The notes under the pieces: generated by a model
The model's database searches: none
What the model saw: the letters and a program-made list of their open reading frames with translations, nothing else
Told to the model about the DNA's origin: nothing
Made by a program: the position numbers and the translations under genes
Shown here: in pieces, positions 27,701-40,500 of the stretch
Position numbering within the stretch: the stretch's first letter is position 1
Layout of the letters: each line of letters begins with the position of its first letter
From: Hydractinia symbiolongicarpus
Lineage: Eukaryota; Cnidaria; Hydrozoa; Anthoathecata; Hydractiniidae
Assembly (NCBI RefSeq): GCF_029227915.1
Contig: NC_079882.1
Coordinates: forward strand, 10,912,001-10,976,000
DNA: 64,000 bases
Direction of reading: 5' to 3'

Positions 27701-30030
27701 AAATAAGTTGGACACATACACTAAAATTAAAAATAGTTTTACCCCGTATCACCAAGACCATGTAGAAAAATAACCTAAAATTAAATATAAATTTTAGTTC
27801 AACGAACCAAGGAAATACATTATTATCATTATTAACAATTATAATTTTACAGGTTGACTACGTCAGAAATATTTAAAATCCTGGTATCAATGTAGGACCT
27901 GTAAAACAGCTATATCACAAAACTATATACAGATAAGCAGTTTGGCTGCAAATCTACAGAAATTTTCGGAAGTTATCAAGAAATGAACTTTATATAGTAC
28001 TGGCATCTTGTAATGATATTTTACACCTTTTTTACATATATACTTTCGCTTGGTACAAAAATCAGGTGCATGGAACATCAAACTTTTTTCTAATTTTTAA
28101 TGATGTCAATAAAGCTATGACTTTCTTTTCTAATTAGCAAGACAGTAAGAGGAAGTAAGAAGTAACAGGAAGTAAGTAGTAACAGCAAGTTTAACAAACC
28201 AAGTCTAGCTGGTTTTAAATGGGCTGACAACATTACATTTACAGTGCGTTTGAGTGGACACTCGAACCTGCAACCTTATGATTACAATCTGATTGCACTA
28301 CCCCTACACCATCTCTGTCTGCAATGCTAAGTATATTTGGCTTCTTCTTTACTTTATTAGAATATTTCCTTCATTTAGTTTTAGAATAAATAGAATTCAT
28401 AAAATGTTTTTTATTTGCATACAAACTTATTGCATTAAGAATTCAATTATTGTACATTCTGTTTTTTTACTAACATTGCAACATCTAAATGCTATATTAC
28501 AAAATTATCTCACAATGAACAGAAGAAAAAAAACCCTGCAAAACAAAGTAAACATAACAACAAAAAATAACAATTAAAGCAACAGTCCCATTTTACTCCC
28601 TGCGAAAATCGTCTAAAAAAATGTCTATATGTCTGGTGTTAAGGATACGGTAGCCCTTTTGACACATGTTCAGTATATTTAAAATATCTCCTTAACATGT
28701 GCCTTTTTTAAAAACATTTTTATATATTATAAAACATTCATAAATTCCCTACGATATATAAGAAAATTAATTTGTGAAAAAAAAACTGGAATGAAGAAAA
28801 AAAAAATCCAAACAAAAAAATGCTCTCCCTTGTTAAAGCTTTGGTAACACCCCACTCCATCAATTTTTTTTGTTTAAAAATACATCGTTGTATTGCTCTT
28901 ATTCAGCTCTACAATATCTTACTATATCTTTTTTTTAAAAAAAAAATATTTGTTCTCAAGTTATAATGCATTTTGTCTAAAATACTACAAAAATCCATGA
29001 ATTTATCTCGTTTGATGAATCATTCGGCGATAACTCGAAAATTATTCAAATTTCGATATAAAAAAAACAAGAATTTGTAGCCAGACATGTAACTGTTTCA
29101 AAAAAAATTGTTTCGCTAGTTTTCAGCGAAATGGAGGGGAGTTACCAACGCAAACAGGCAATGTATTGACCCAATTTCTTGTTTCGAGAAAAAAAAGCTT
29201 AAACATTGGAATATTAACCTTGTTAATAATTAATGAGTCGAAACATTTTTGGTATAAATAAAAATTTGTATTGATAAATGTAAAACATGGCTTCTAAACG
29301 TACAAATAAAAACGATGATAATAGAAAAATAAATAATAAAAAAGCAGCATGTGAAAGAAAAAGTATAACATTATAACTTTACAGTATTTATAAAAATGCA
29401 GAATAATTTATAGCTTGCTAATAAGTGTGCATGGTGAATTATATTACTAATACTTTAAAGTCTTTAATTTTAATAGAGTGTGGGTGTTTGAAAGAAAATT
29501 AAATTTGTGACTCATATTCGGGGCAAGATCAAAAATAATGTTATAAAAAAATACATTTTCCCCCTTTTTCATCCCACCAAAAAAACTTTATATTATATTT
29601 TTTCTAAAACTTACTGGAAACTCAACATGGAAGTTACATCCGTGAAAAAAAACCTGAAAAATTTCAACTCTAGGGGGCTACTGTATATATTTTTTTAAAA
29701 CTGGCTTTAGGTTTAGGTTAGTTAAAAAGGCATCACATTGTTTATCATATTTAGTCCTTTTATATACATTTTATTACTATTAGTTTATTATTAATAATTT
29801 TTGTATATATAGCACCTTTTTAATGTTTACACTACTGTAGCAGGTACATATATATATATATAATAAAGTCCTGGGAACTAGATTGTTAAATGCCTATCAA
29901 TAATGCTGAAAAACACTTGTGGTATTACTCTAGTCCAGGAACTAAACAACTTAATAGATACAAATACAGTAAGAAGAGTACTTACAGTAGCAGTATGTTT
30001 TGCTTTTGGCAATATCGTTGGACAAGCCAT
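24760..30030 (-). CDS. LYPLA: Acyl-protein thioesterase / lysophospholipase, LYPLA family
   Basis: Ten minus-strand exons: 29986-30030, 27743-27774, 27570-27635, 27382-27429, 27187-27257, 26965-27024, 26121-26236, 25988-26033, 25795-25916, 24760-24813. They sum to 660 nt, phases agree, and the product is 219 aa, close to the usual ~230. It is an alpha/beta hydrolase that removes S-palmitoyl groups from proteins such as Ras and G-alpha. Seen: oxyanion-side HGLGDTGHGW (20-29), nucleophile S111 in GGFSQGGS, Asp in GHGDVDPIV (D165, with D163 nearby), and catalytic H197 in KNMVHSS. C3 in MACPTILPK could be the site of the enzyme's own palmitoylation. Intron 1 is 2.2 kb and holds a SINE. LYPLA1 versus LYPLA2 cannot be told. 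Confidence 0.95.
28210..28320 (-). mobile_element. tRNA-derived SINE (family B) copy
   Basis: On the minus strand, GATGGTGTAGGGGTAGTGC (A-box region) leads to GTTGCAGGTTCGAGTGTCC (B box) and then TGTTGTCAGCCCATTT, matching the copies at 20404 and 63488. It is inserted in LYPLA intron 1. Confidence 0.65.
28321..29985. other. Rest of LYPLA intron 1
   Basis: Very AT-rich with many A and T runs. A (TA)n tract lies at 29849-29863. No gene seen. Confidence 0.6.
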
Positions 30031-31428
30031 ATTATATATATATATATAGTTTTTTATGCTATAACATAAAAGTATAAGTACATTATATTAATCACATAAA
30101 ATTAGCTAGTTATCGAGAGAATCTAGTCTAATTAGGTTATCCTAAGAAATATGATTAGATAGTGTAACCCGACTAATTCACTAACAAAGGCGAAATTTGA
30201 GTCACGGATTCGGTACATTTGTGAAAAACAATAAAGCAAACAAATGGTAAAACTGGCATGCAGTCCCAAAAAAAATCAATTTATCTTTCATACTGTATCA
30301 TGTCTTTCCCACTTCCACTTAAGGCAGAAGTCTCTTTTGTGCATCCAAGCGCCCCAATGCTCACCGGAAAGAGAAATGCGCCCATAAACTTAAATTGGTA
30401 TCAAATTAAGCAAACTCATTGGTTGAAACAAGTGAAACCATGGGAACGACGATGATTGACAAAACAGAACTTGAAATAAAAAAGGAAATCAGGTTTGTAT
30501 TAAAAAGAAAGAACAAAATAATGGCTGCGACTTTTTTAATTTTTGCAGAAAAAATTTTCACCATACCAGCCAACCGACTCACTTTTCTTATTACAAATGA
30601 CGCTGAGAGTGGCGTTAGATTTCTATCTGTTATCTGTATATAAAGTAATAACATCATCTTAGTTGTATAGCCAGTAGATTGGTAAAACGCGAAACTTTAA
30701 AGTAACTAATAGCAATGTTATGTTTTATCTGAAAATATTTCATATAATTGCTCTGTGAAAGCATTAAGCACTCGTTACTGGAAATTTGTGTACTTATTTC
30801 TTCCCCATCCAGAAGTACAGCACTACCATCCAAGAATCAATCACTAAATAAAATGCTTTAAGAATAACATGAATGCGAAAAACTCTGGTTTTAGTTGGTT
30901 TGCTTTAAGACCATACCAACACCACAGAAAACAAATTATTTAAAGTTTATAGGCTACAGAGCCTGTTCTGCCAAGATTGCGAACGTGGCCTATTTATAAA
31001 CGGGATGACCAGATCATGTATGCATGATCGATTATGTTTTTTTGCCCCATTATGTCTGGGTGAGCGGATTATAAATGCTAATATAATGGCTGGTCAGGCA
31101 AGCTGTGATTGGCATTTTTTTAGAAGTTTTGTGAATGAGACATTGACAAATTATTGTCACAGAATGATGGATTTCCTGCTTTATGTACCTGGGTAAGCTT
31201 TTTATATCGTTTGTACACCTGTCATTCCAAATAACTAATTTTAAAGCTGTGAATTTCATGTTGAACATGATAATTTTTATAATAGTGAATGTTTAAACCT
31301 CTAATATATTGGAGCACAACTGATCAGTGCTTCAAAAAGTGAATTAAGAGTGAATTAATAGTGATTTAAAATTTGCTTTGATTTTTCTAATTTCACACTG
31401 TTCTTGGAAGTTTTGTTGAACATATAAC
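30031..31428. other. LYPLA upstream region
   Basis: A plus-strand ATG at 30439 with a short polar reading could be a divergent first exon, but no partner exon was found. Around 30990-31100 a segment (TTTATAAACGGG, GATTATGTT) resembles the minisatellite monomer at 34455-34925 and is probably the same repeat family. Confidence 0.35.
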
Positions 31429-31750
31429 TTATTTCTGTGTGACAAAACATTGTTTATCTCCAAGACCTCTTACTGAAATTGACAGGCAAGATATTTTATT
31501 GTAATAAGCTGCAGACCGACTCGTCAAGAACTCTTCTTTGAATTGAGACATCCTTGGAGATTGAACTTTTATTAACTTGTGAAACTTAGGGGCAATGTCC
31601 ATACTCAAATTGCAGCAAGAAATATCAATTGGAAAACACCCACGAAGGTTATTAGCAATGTTTTTGATGTGGTAATTTGATAAAAATGAAAGTTTTGAAT
31701 CTGATAAAAAATCTTCTAGTTTCAAAATTTTTTCGCACAAAATTCTCTTT
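31429..31750 (-). CDS. Weak candidate exon, unidentified
   Basis: A minus-strand open reading of about 105 codons runs without stop from near 31750 and meets a GTAAGA donor near 31450. The composition is protein-like (e.g. DIAPKFHKLIKVQSPRM) and there are four Cys. I do not recognise it. It could be a lost exon of a mobile element or of a gene on this strand. Confidence 0.2.
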
Positions 31751-32560
31751 TCTTAGGTGAGGTAGTGCAGCATGGAATATCAAACAATGAATCAGTTAGT
31801 CAAAGGAATATTTCTTCTCGATTTAAAGCATTTATTACATTAAAAATATGAACTAACAAAGGGTTTCACACCCGTTATTTTATGTTAATTGGTAAAATCT
31901 GAGCCTATCATTGTTTTTCAGTTGTTCTTAATTTTTCACACAATCTTAACTCATTGCTCTGATAAAGTGTGTTTTTGTAAAAAAGACTGTAGTACGATAA
32001 AATTCTCTTCTTCATCTTTTTGGTAAATGATAAAACCATGTTAAGGAACATAATATGAACATAACATAAATTTAAATAAATATATATTACAAGGGTATAA
32101 CAAAAAGCAGATGACACAAGTAACAACTTCATCTCTCGGCCCTTTTGCCTTTTCGAGACTAGGAAAACAGCTTAAGTAAATAAAGATCTGGGGTAGCCAA
32201 GCTAGATACAGCCTTAACATACTAAAAAAATCTATATCTAAAGCATACATAATAAGTATATATACACAATATCAGCAGGAATATATTCTAACAAAGCAAT
32301 GAAAAAAGTTTAACTTCAATGTATTGCAACATGTCAGCATATACACGTCGAAATGGCAATTCAACATCATAAACCTGTAATACAAATTCACATACTATTT
32401 TCAACCATTTGTGCGCTATTTATGTTGAATAATTATTGTTAAAGCATACTACTAGCTGTAACTTATCACTTTAACCTACACCTTGTACAATGAAATGAAT
32501 TTATTCTCCCCTGTCTGCCTTTATAAACGCAGAATTCATAATGAAACGTCAATTTTATTT

Positions 32561-34336
32561 TCAGTTGAGTTGAAGAAAGAAATACATACCGTCGCGTGGC
32601 TGCTCAGCATGACATTTGTAATTCATTTGCTCTTCAACAGACATGGAGAAAAAGTCGACGTCTTCATCATCATCAAGGTTAGAATCAGTGATAACCGCCG
32701 ATTGTTTTAAAACAGTCGGTATGATTGTAGTGGATGGCGGTCGTCCAAACACTAGCTCATACGGAGTACATCCTGTAGCGCTAAGTTGTTGTGTGTTGAT
32801 GGCATCTGTTGAAAAAGTGGAAAATATAATCAAGTACTGACAGTTCGACCTGCATTTCAGAACTATTGTTGTCAACTTACAACATATTTGTGGCAACCAC
32901 GAGCTCCATGGTTTGGTGTCACTGGGACACTCAGCCATCATGACCGATATGCTATGTTCCACATTAATAAGAGCTTGTTCAATCATGCCTTGACTCTGTG
33001 GATGGCGAGGACGACCACGAACCACCTGAATCTCCCCCGGCCAAGCTTCGATAATATGATCTATTGATTTACTTACAAATTCTGAACCGTTATCAGAATG
33101 AAAGATCTTTGGCGGTCCAAACAATGAAAATATTTTTTCCAACTCAACTGCAATTGGAGCGCTTTCCTTTTTCTCCAGGGCAGCAAGAAAATTAAATCTC
33201 GACCAATGATCAATGGAATGAAGGATATATTTATAGTCTCCATCAGGCATATGACTCATGTCTATTAAATCAACCTAAAAATGCAAAAAGTGTAATGGTA
33301 TCAAACAGGGACATGCAAATGTTTGAAAAATATTAAACTAAACATATGTAAATCCTATAAGCATTTGATGTCGAGGCAAATAAAATTTTTCTTTAATATA
33401 AACTTATCATCTCAGTTTGAAAAAATTTTTTTTCCAAAAGTCAAGACAATTTTAAGAAAATCATGAGGCTCCGGATGAAAAATCAAGCACATTTTACATG
33501 AAAAATTAAAGAGCATTTTGTTATTTTACTTCATGTGGCTTTCAGTCTCTTAGGTATAACATGTATGCAGGTATACAGTGTATGCAAAATTACTTGGAGG
33601 CGTTTCATGAAGCCATTTGATATAATGGCCTTGATGGGCGGTACAGTCTTCTGTGGCTTTTTTAAGTGGCAAGTTTCACAAAGATTGATATACTCTTCAA
33701 TAGCCGATCTTGGGATACCCCAAAATGAACTTGCAACCTGAGTAGGAGAAAGAAGAATTGAGTAATTATTTGTATCAATCTTTATATTTTGTCTAGGGTA
33801 CAATTTTTTATGTAAATATATATTCATGCTTAATTAATTCTTCTAAGAGTAGAAAGCACTAAATACCTTTTTGTAGGTCTTTTTCACACCAGCGTGATTT
33901 AATTCATTACAGTGAACTGAGTGTATGATGTCAAAGAATTCATCTACGTATGCCACTCTTAAGTAACCTTCAGGTATCAATTGATTACCTGTATTGTTTT
34001 TCTGAAAAAAGAAACAGTTATATATAGTAATTATAGAGATTATTGAACATCGAACTAAAAATTTGATATCACAATTTTTTTACTTACAGCTTGTTTTGAA
34101 GGTACAATCAAAATATCCACCATTCCCAGCTCTTTGCAGTTTATAAGCTTAAACTTCTTGATAAATAACCTGAATCGACGTGCTTCTGCACCCTTGTTAC
34201 TGTCTGGCTCTTCACTTTTTAAGTACTGGGAAATTTTCTTCCCCAACTCTCTTGTTATTGTGCCACTTGTTGGTCTTTTTCCAGTGGCTGTGTAACGCTG
34301 GGCAAATTGTTCAAATTTTTGGCGATGACCTTCCAT
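32561..34336 (-). CDS. KRBA2-like integrase (rve) gene, spliced and frame-intact
   Basis: Minus-strand exons 34088-34336, 33867-34001, 33594-33737, 32881-33274 and 32590-32805 join in phase to about 379 aa. The end is then either read-through to a stop at 32561 or a spliced stop near 32367. Domains: a short N-terminal helical region; an HHCC-type zinc module split across exons 2-3 (HCNELNHAG, then CETCHLKK); and an integrase catalytic core with the DDE triad in HSIDHWSRF, HSDNGSEF and QSQGMIEQ, then YELVFGRPP. It resembles the KRBA2/SCAND3 class of host genes derived from mobile-element integrase. No reverse transcriptase, gag or long terminal repeats are visible. Either a domesticated gene or a young DNA-transposon-type element. 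Biochemical activity is possible because all three acidic residues are present. Confidence 0.85.
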
Positions 34337-34454
34337 GGCTTAACTAAAACTAGTATAGCTCAGACGATTGCAAAATTTAAATGAAAGTTTTATTAAGACA
34401 TTTTATTCGAAATTGTAACAGACTAAACATCCTCTCCGGCCATTGAAAACTAGG

Positions 34455-34925
34455 CATGGCAAAAAAACATAAGCCGGGCTGCCCCAATTATGTTTCTTCA
34501 ATAAGTTAGAAATAATATAAAGTGTTGCACATCAGCTGACCTGCCCCAATTATGTTCACTCTATAAGTGAAAAATAATATAAGTGTTGTATATAAGCCGG
34601 GCTGCCATGATTATGTTCGTTCTATAAGTTAGAAATAATAAAAAATGTTGTATATAAGCCAGCCTGCCCAGATTATGTTCATTCTAAAGTGCCTAATAAA
34701 ATTAGACTGTGGTACATAAACCGACCTGCCCTGATATGTTCGTTCTATAAGTGCCAAATAATATTTTAACTTTCGTGCATAAGTGCCAAATAATATAAAA
34801 AGTGCCGTACATAAGCTGGCCCGACTCAATTATGTTCATATTATAAGTACCAAATAATAGAACTGTCGTGCATAGCTATACATAAGCCGCCAATTCCGAT
34901 TATGTTGCCCCGATTATGTTTTTAC
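34455..34925. repeat. Minisatellite, ~75-80-bp unit, about six diverged copies
   Basis: Each unit contains ATAAGCCGGGCTGCC-like, ATTATGTTCNTTCTATAAGT-like and AAATAATATAAA-like blocks. Copies have diverged by substitutions and small deletions. It sits just upstream of the integrase gene. Confidence 0.85.
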
Positions 34926-37493
34926 GGTCCTGTTTATAAACGGGGTAAGCTGCCATAAATAATTCAGGCAGCATTCATAATCCGGGCAGAAAAAAACCTA
35001 GCTAACTAGCTGGCTTCATATTTTTTAGTTTTATTACAAATTTACAATTTTCAAGGGCTTCTTGAAAAAAATGCAACATATGTATGTTAAAAAAGTAGCT
35101 AACTAACTAGCTAAAGAGATAGCTAGCTAGCACCACCACTAGCTAGCTCTGCCATTATATGTCAAAAGTTTTATTAGACCCCTTCCCATATATAGACGTC
35201 GTCTCTTTAGCTAGCTATCTTACTTCAATTAAATATGTGTTTTGAAGAAGGCTTAATTTAACATACATGTTACACACAATAACGAAATATTAAGCAACAA
35301 CTTCTTTTATTAATGTAAGTATAGCTAGATGCAACAAAACACAAGAGAGACGCAACAGCTTTTTCCGCCATCTTGGTTACTTGAATCACGCACCCAAATG
35401 GAGCAGTAGACCCCTTTTACTACAAACCGCACGCGCACCACCTACGACTTTTCACTTTTTTTAACGGTTGTTTTAGCGAATTTGTGCATCACCTAACATG
35501 AAAAATAAAAAAAACAATTTTCACCTCTTTCCCACTGACTTGTGTCTTCACAAATTTGTTTGTTTTTTCCTAATAACTTAAAATTGGGGTTTTGTGGGCG
35601 CTTGTAATGTTAAAGGGCGTATTTCACTGCTTCCTTTGCCTGCAGCTTTTTTCTCAAATTATTTTAGACGTCTTCCATCTTTCTATTTTGTCAACTGGCA
35701 CACTACTTGATCGTTCGTAAACACAACTTTAAGCCATGTTTCGTGTGATTGTTCAATAGAATTGGTCTACTTCTTTATTGAAAGAGTGTTTCAAACTCCA
35801 AATTTATAATAATACAGATTAAACATAAATTTTAAATACGAAGGTTTTTAACTTCCTTGTTTATCTGGGGCCGAATACACGAAATGCTACAAGATATGAC
35901 ATGGCCGCAATTTTCGCCCACTTATATAAGAGTCACAAACGCAAGCCATGATAGATAGATAAATATTATTTCGTCGTTATATAAATGTTACAGGTTTTAA
36001 TTTCTTTAAATATTTACAAAAATAGCTGGAGCAAAAAAGAAGGCACGAGTTGCCTTATCACCAAGCCCTGTTTTTAAGCAAAAAGAAAAAAAATTAAAAT
36101 AATAATAAATATAGAATATCAAATATAGTAAAGAAATATTTTAACCATATCGACTAAAAAAATGAATATAATCCACAAAGTACGAGTGTGTATCTAAAAA
36201 TATTTATGTCTATAAGTTCTTAAAAATTTTAGGAGCTCTTTCCAAGCTCGACCCCAGCACCTTTTAAAACGCAGCGCCGTTGAGAAACAAATAATCCTGG
36301 AGACGAGGTTGAGCTCTTTCCTAATTGGAAATCAGATCTCAAAAAACATCATCCAGCCTGACCTGAAGAATAGTTTTGCTTTAAGGTGTGTCTTCGATAT
36401 AGATATACACAAAAAAGCTATACTTACTCAAGCTGATTCTATGACGATAGACATTTTGTAAACCTCTGAAATATTTTTTAAAAAAAACACCACAAATTTT
36501 TGCGATTTAATTTTCGCAAAAAAGTTTTATTTAGCACCTAATAAAACAACGCAACAGAGAGCAGCGCAAAAAACTCTGCAACACCCTACCTCTAATTTCA
36601 CATACGAAGATATGAAACAGTTCACTATAACAGATTTTAAAAACCACAAGCTGCTAAAATACACCACAAGAAATATAAAAACAACGTCTATTTGTATATT
36701 GTTGCTTCTACGCGCCTGTTTTTTGTTCCAATATAAAAAGACCAGTTTGTTGAAAAAGCAAGTTCTATACTTTGAAATCCATGATATTAAAATCAGCCGT
36801 TGCTTGTTGTACTGTAAACATGAAAACAAAGCTGGTCACCTGGCCTCTTTTTCCCCTCCCTAGAAACAATGGTGCAGCTATGCTTCGATCTTGGTAAGGT
36901 TGACCATGAAAAATATAGTTGTGACAAGAAAAGTACTAAAAAATCGTTTTTTATTTCTAGTTTTCTTTCCACAATAAATATCCAAATTGTACATAATTCT
37001 AATAAAATAAAAATGTATGTTATTTCAATTTCCAAACAGATAAAAATGAAGAACTATAGTTCTTCATTTTGGCCAATAGTCCGAAGTCGATAATGTGTCC
37101 AAATGAACGTCTGAAAAAAGAAAAAAATAGTTGAAAACAACATCTGCAAAAAAAACACTTTTCAAAAGACATATTTTCTTTCTTTTCTAATATATTTTAT
37201 TTTTAGTTTTAGAATTCTAAATCATTATATGCTAAACGATGCACAGGGTTTTAAGATCTTTTTTTCTTAAATTTCCTCCTTAAATATTAAATGTTACAAA
37301 AGCAATTGGTTTCAATTAATTCTGGACTTTTGATGAAGTTTATTCGGCTTGAAGAGTTTAAAAATTTTTTTTAAAAAGTTCTTTCTGTTCTGAAAATATC
37401 CGCATTTAAATTTATGCAGAGCTCTATGAGAAATTTATGCAGAGCTCTATGAGAAATTTATGCAGAGCTCTATGAGAGCATGCAAACATTATT
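34926..37493. other. Spacer between the integrase gene and the ST7 3' end
   Basis: Contains CTAGCTAGCT-rich low-complexity sequence (about 35040-35220). A minus-strand ATGGCGG in a YY1-like context lies at 35371, opening a 33-codon frame. A short foldback lies at 36238-36325. A short triplication lies at 37411-37476. No gene is convincingly supported. Confidence 0.4.
37411..37476. repeat. 23-bp tandem triplication
   Basis: ATGCAGAGCTCTATGAGAAA-type units occur three times with essentially no differences. It abuts the ST7 3' end. Confidence 0.9.
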
Positions 37494-37499
37494 TTTATT
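37494..37499 (-). terminator. Polyadenylation signal of ST7
   Basis: Minus-strand AATAAA about 32 nt beyond the ST7 stop. Confidence 0.5.
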
Positions 37500-37530
37500 T
37501 AAGTTTGAAGTTACGTCAAAAATATACCTT

Positions 37531-40500
37531 CTACAGGGTGGTAACATGTTGCCATATATGCGGAGGAAATAAATCTTCAAACTTTTGAAGCATAGATGTA
37601 AGAGGAAAAGCAAACCAAGTTACCACCTAAAATAAAATAAAAAATTGCGCTATTCTTCGACACTTACTAACAACATCATCTTTGGCACTTTAAATCGGGA
37701 AATGTTTTACTTACGGTATTGGCCCCAAACCCCATTTCATCGGGGAACTGGTAAGTAAGTAGGGCTAACATGGCGGATAGCGAACAAAGAGCAGCAGCCA
37801 ACAAGAAAAAGAAAGGCAGCTCCTTTTGTGGATAAACAGAAACTTGATGGAAATCTGAAAGATACACACAAAATTTACATAAATCTGACCTAATCATAAA
37901 AATCTGCTCAGGTTGGTGAAAGTGAGAATACCTGGCAGTAATTCTTTATCTGCAGCCTCTGTGCATGTCGGGTAAGGATGAAAAAGATGGCCTTTTTCCA
38001 AAGGATAGGGTAATAAGCGAAATGCTAAATAAAAAAGTTAAAAGACAGTTTAAATACAAAATATAGCGATTTAAATTAATTAAACAGCTTTGGGCCCTTG
38101 TCATCTCGGTGTCACTCGCAAAATTTGACGTCGTTTGGAAAGACCTTTTCCCCATCACCATAGAAATAGGAATTGACGACTTATACAGCAAGAATAAAGA
38201 AAAAAATACAACCGAATATAAGCAAGTGCCTATTCATAAGTAACGAGCTTATAAACTGAGTACAACTTACTTCCTTCCCAAGTACAACTTAATAAATTTA
38301 AAGCTCCATCCACACGTTTCCAATGTTGAAGATGGAAAAATGCATACGCGATGGCTTCACTGTCTCCACGTTTGAGTATATGCTCTGGAGGTAGAATCAC
38401 ACTTTTTTCTTCTAGTAGATACTGAAAAAAAAGTCATGTAGCATTACCAAAAGAATTTGTAAAATACAGCGAACTTAAAATGGCCAACAGTTTGGGGAAA
38501 GGAAAAATAAGCCCATCTATCGATTCAGTTACATTTTTTAAGCTTACAAATGTAACAGGGATTATAAAAGGGATTATTATACTAAGACTAACTTACTATA
38601 TGGAATTTTTGCAAAGATTAATTTTTTGCGAATTTCAAGCAATAAGAACAATTTGCAGAAAGAAAACAATTTTTTGCAGAGAATTATTTTTGCGAATCGT
38701 GCCTTTTTTTCCGGGAAGACTTATTTGTCAAAATAACGAAAAGCCACTAAATTCGCGAAAATTAATGTCGTTAAGGTATTGTTTCGTTGTCGCAAAAATA
38801 CTATATAATTCAACCTCTTAACAAAGAAAATATACTGCTTAAAATAGTCAAATGTATTCTTGTAAACAAACAAACGTTTAGTATATACAACATGCAACTG
38901 GTTAAATAAAGAAATTGGTATTGTGAGATATATCTTTTCATTCTTTCAAAACCAGAATGATTGCGAAGGTTTTTCTAATTTTGTTTTACCTACATTGATC
39001 ACTTTGAGAATACAAAGCACGGGCTAGTAAAAAAATTTGTGTGTTGATTGACTTACTTTTGGTACGTGTGGGTTGAACTCCACTGCTCGATGTATAGCTT
39101 CAACAGCACTTATTTCAGTAGGACTCAGTCCCCTTTTAGCAGCTATATCTGGTGAAAATCTAAAAACAAAAGTGCATAACTACTCTCAGACCTGCTGGGT
39201 ACTAATTTTGGCGAATGACTTAAAAACGTTATAAAATATTTTGAACATCCTTTGCTTTATATTTAGCGAGAGATACTTTTACTTTGAAAATCTGTTTCAT
39301 TAAATATTGACTTCCTTGATATCCTTTGCTAGATTATTCTTAGAATTTCGCAGAATATTTAGGAGGTTCCAAAACCTGCTAAAAACCCCCGCGAGAATTA
39401 ATTAATACGAATGTCATTCGTAAAAAGCCAAAATCATTTTCACTTACTTATCTGCTACCGCTCTTGCTTTTAATAAAGCAGCTGTGTAACATATTGTTGC
39501 TGATTTCGGTAAGCTAATATCTAAAAGAAAGTGTTGCAAAGATCTAACAAAGTTGTTTTCAAGCACTACATTATGTAGAAGTAAAATTTAAACTTATGTA
39601 AAACACGCACCGTCATACTTTGTGAGCACTTGCTAAAATAAAAAATAAAAAAAATACTGAAAAAATATATATATATTGTGCTATACATTTAACTAGTCCT
39701 TGGTCCAAGGACATATCCACGGAAATTTACTCGTCTTACATGTCCATTTACAACTTCGTACATAAATATTTTATGTATTCTTAGCACAACTTTCTTTAGC
39801 AGACAGAATACGGGTTGCGAAAATTTACTTTTCTAAAATTTTACTTCAAAATGATTGGAACTCCATCCTTGTCACTTCAGAATAACAAAATTATTTCTCT
39901 CCCTATGTTATTAATATAATCACAATTCCTGCATTAACTCTGACCAAGGAAGCCCCTTGCTCGGACACATTTTTCTACCCCACCCATCTAGATATTCAAA
40001 AAAAAACACAATATTTACCTGCACTTCAGAATAAGCTTGTAACTCAAGCAACGCTTCGATTAAATTTTCATGAATGTTTAAAACACTTAGGAATGGAAAT
40101 TCTTTTAATAACTAAATAAAAATATATATACATAAAACACATAATAAACCCATTTTTATGGAAAAATTTTTAGTTTCAAAATTAACATGGAAAATAATTT
40201 TACATCTTTCATCATTTTAACAGCTTCTTTCGTTCGACCAAGCTTCCTCGCACACATTGCTAATCTTCGTTTTACATAAACACAAACATTGGTATCTCGA
40301 CCTAAAGTGTAAAAAGGCGGGAAAAGGAAAATGGAAGAAAACATATGATTGAAAAACAGTCTGTTTTTGACAAGAATATAAACATATAGTATAACAAAAC
40401 TTAAAGAAGAGCAAACGCGACAACAACATACGGTATTCTTAACACCAATCAACGAAAATTAAGCGAGAGAGAATCTTTTGTCGTATAAGGTAGAATGTTT

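Noticed and set aside
30406-30657. Overlapping open frames on both strands as a gene
   Set aside because: No domain, no partner exons, and composition typical of AT-rich noncoding DNA.
32643-32840. Plus-strand 65-codon frame over the integrase gene
   Set aside because: It is antisense to a recognised integrase exon and has no motif.
32561-34336. Endogenous retrovirus
   Set aside because: Only the integrase part is present, with spliceosomal introns and no gag, reverse transcriptase, envelope or long terminal repeats.
37411-37476. CRISPR-like array
   Set aside because: Direct tandem units without spacers in a eukaryotic genome; a simple minisatellite.
40217-40452. Overlapping minus-strand frames as separate proteins
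   Set aside because: They are shadows or intron extensions of the ST7 exon at 40204-40301.
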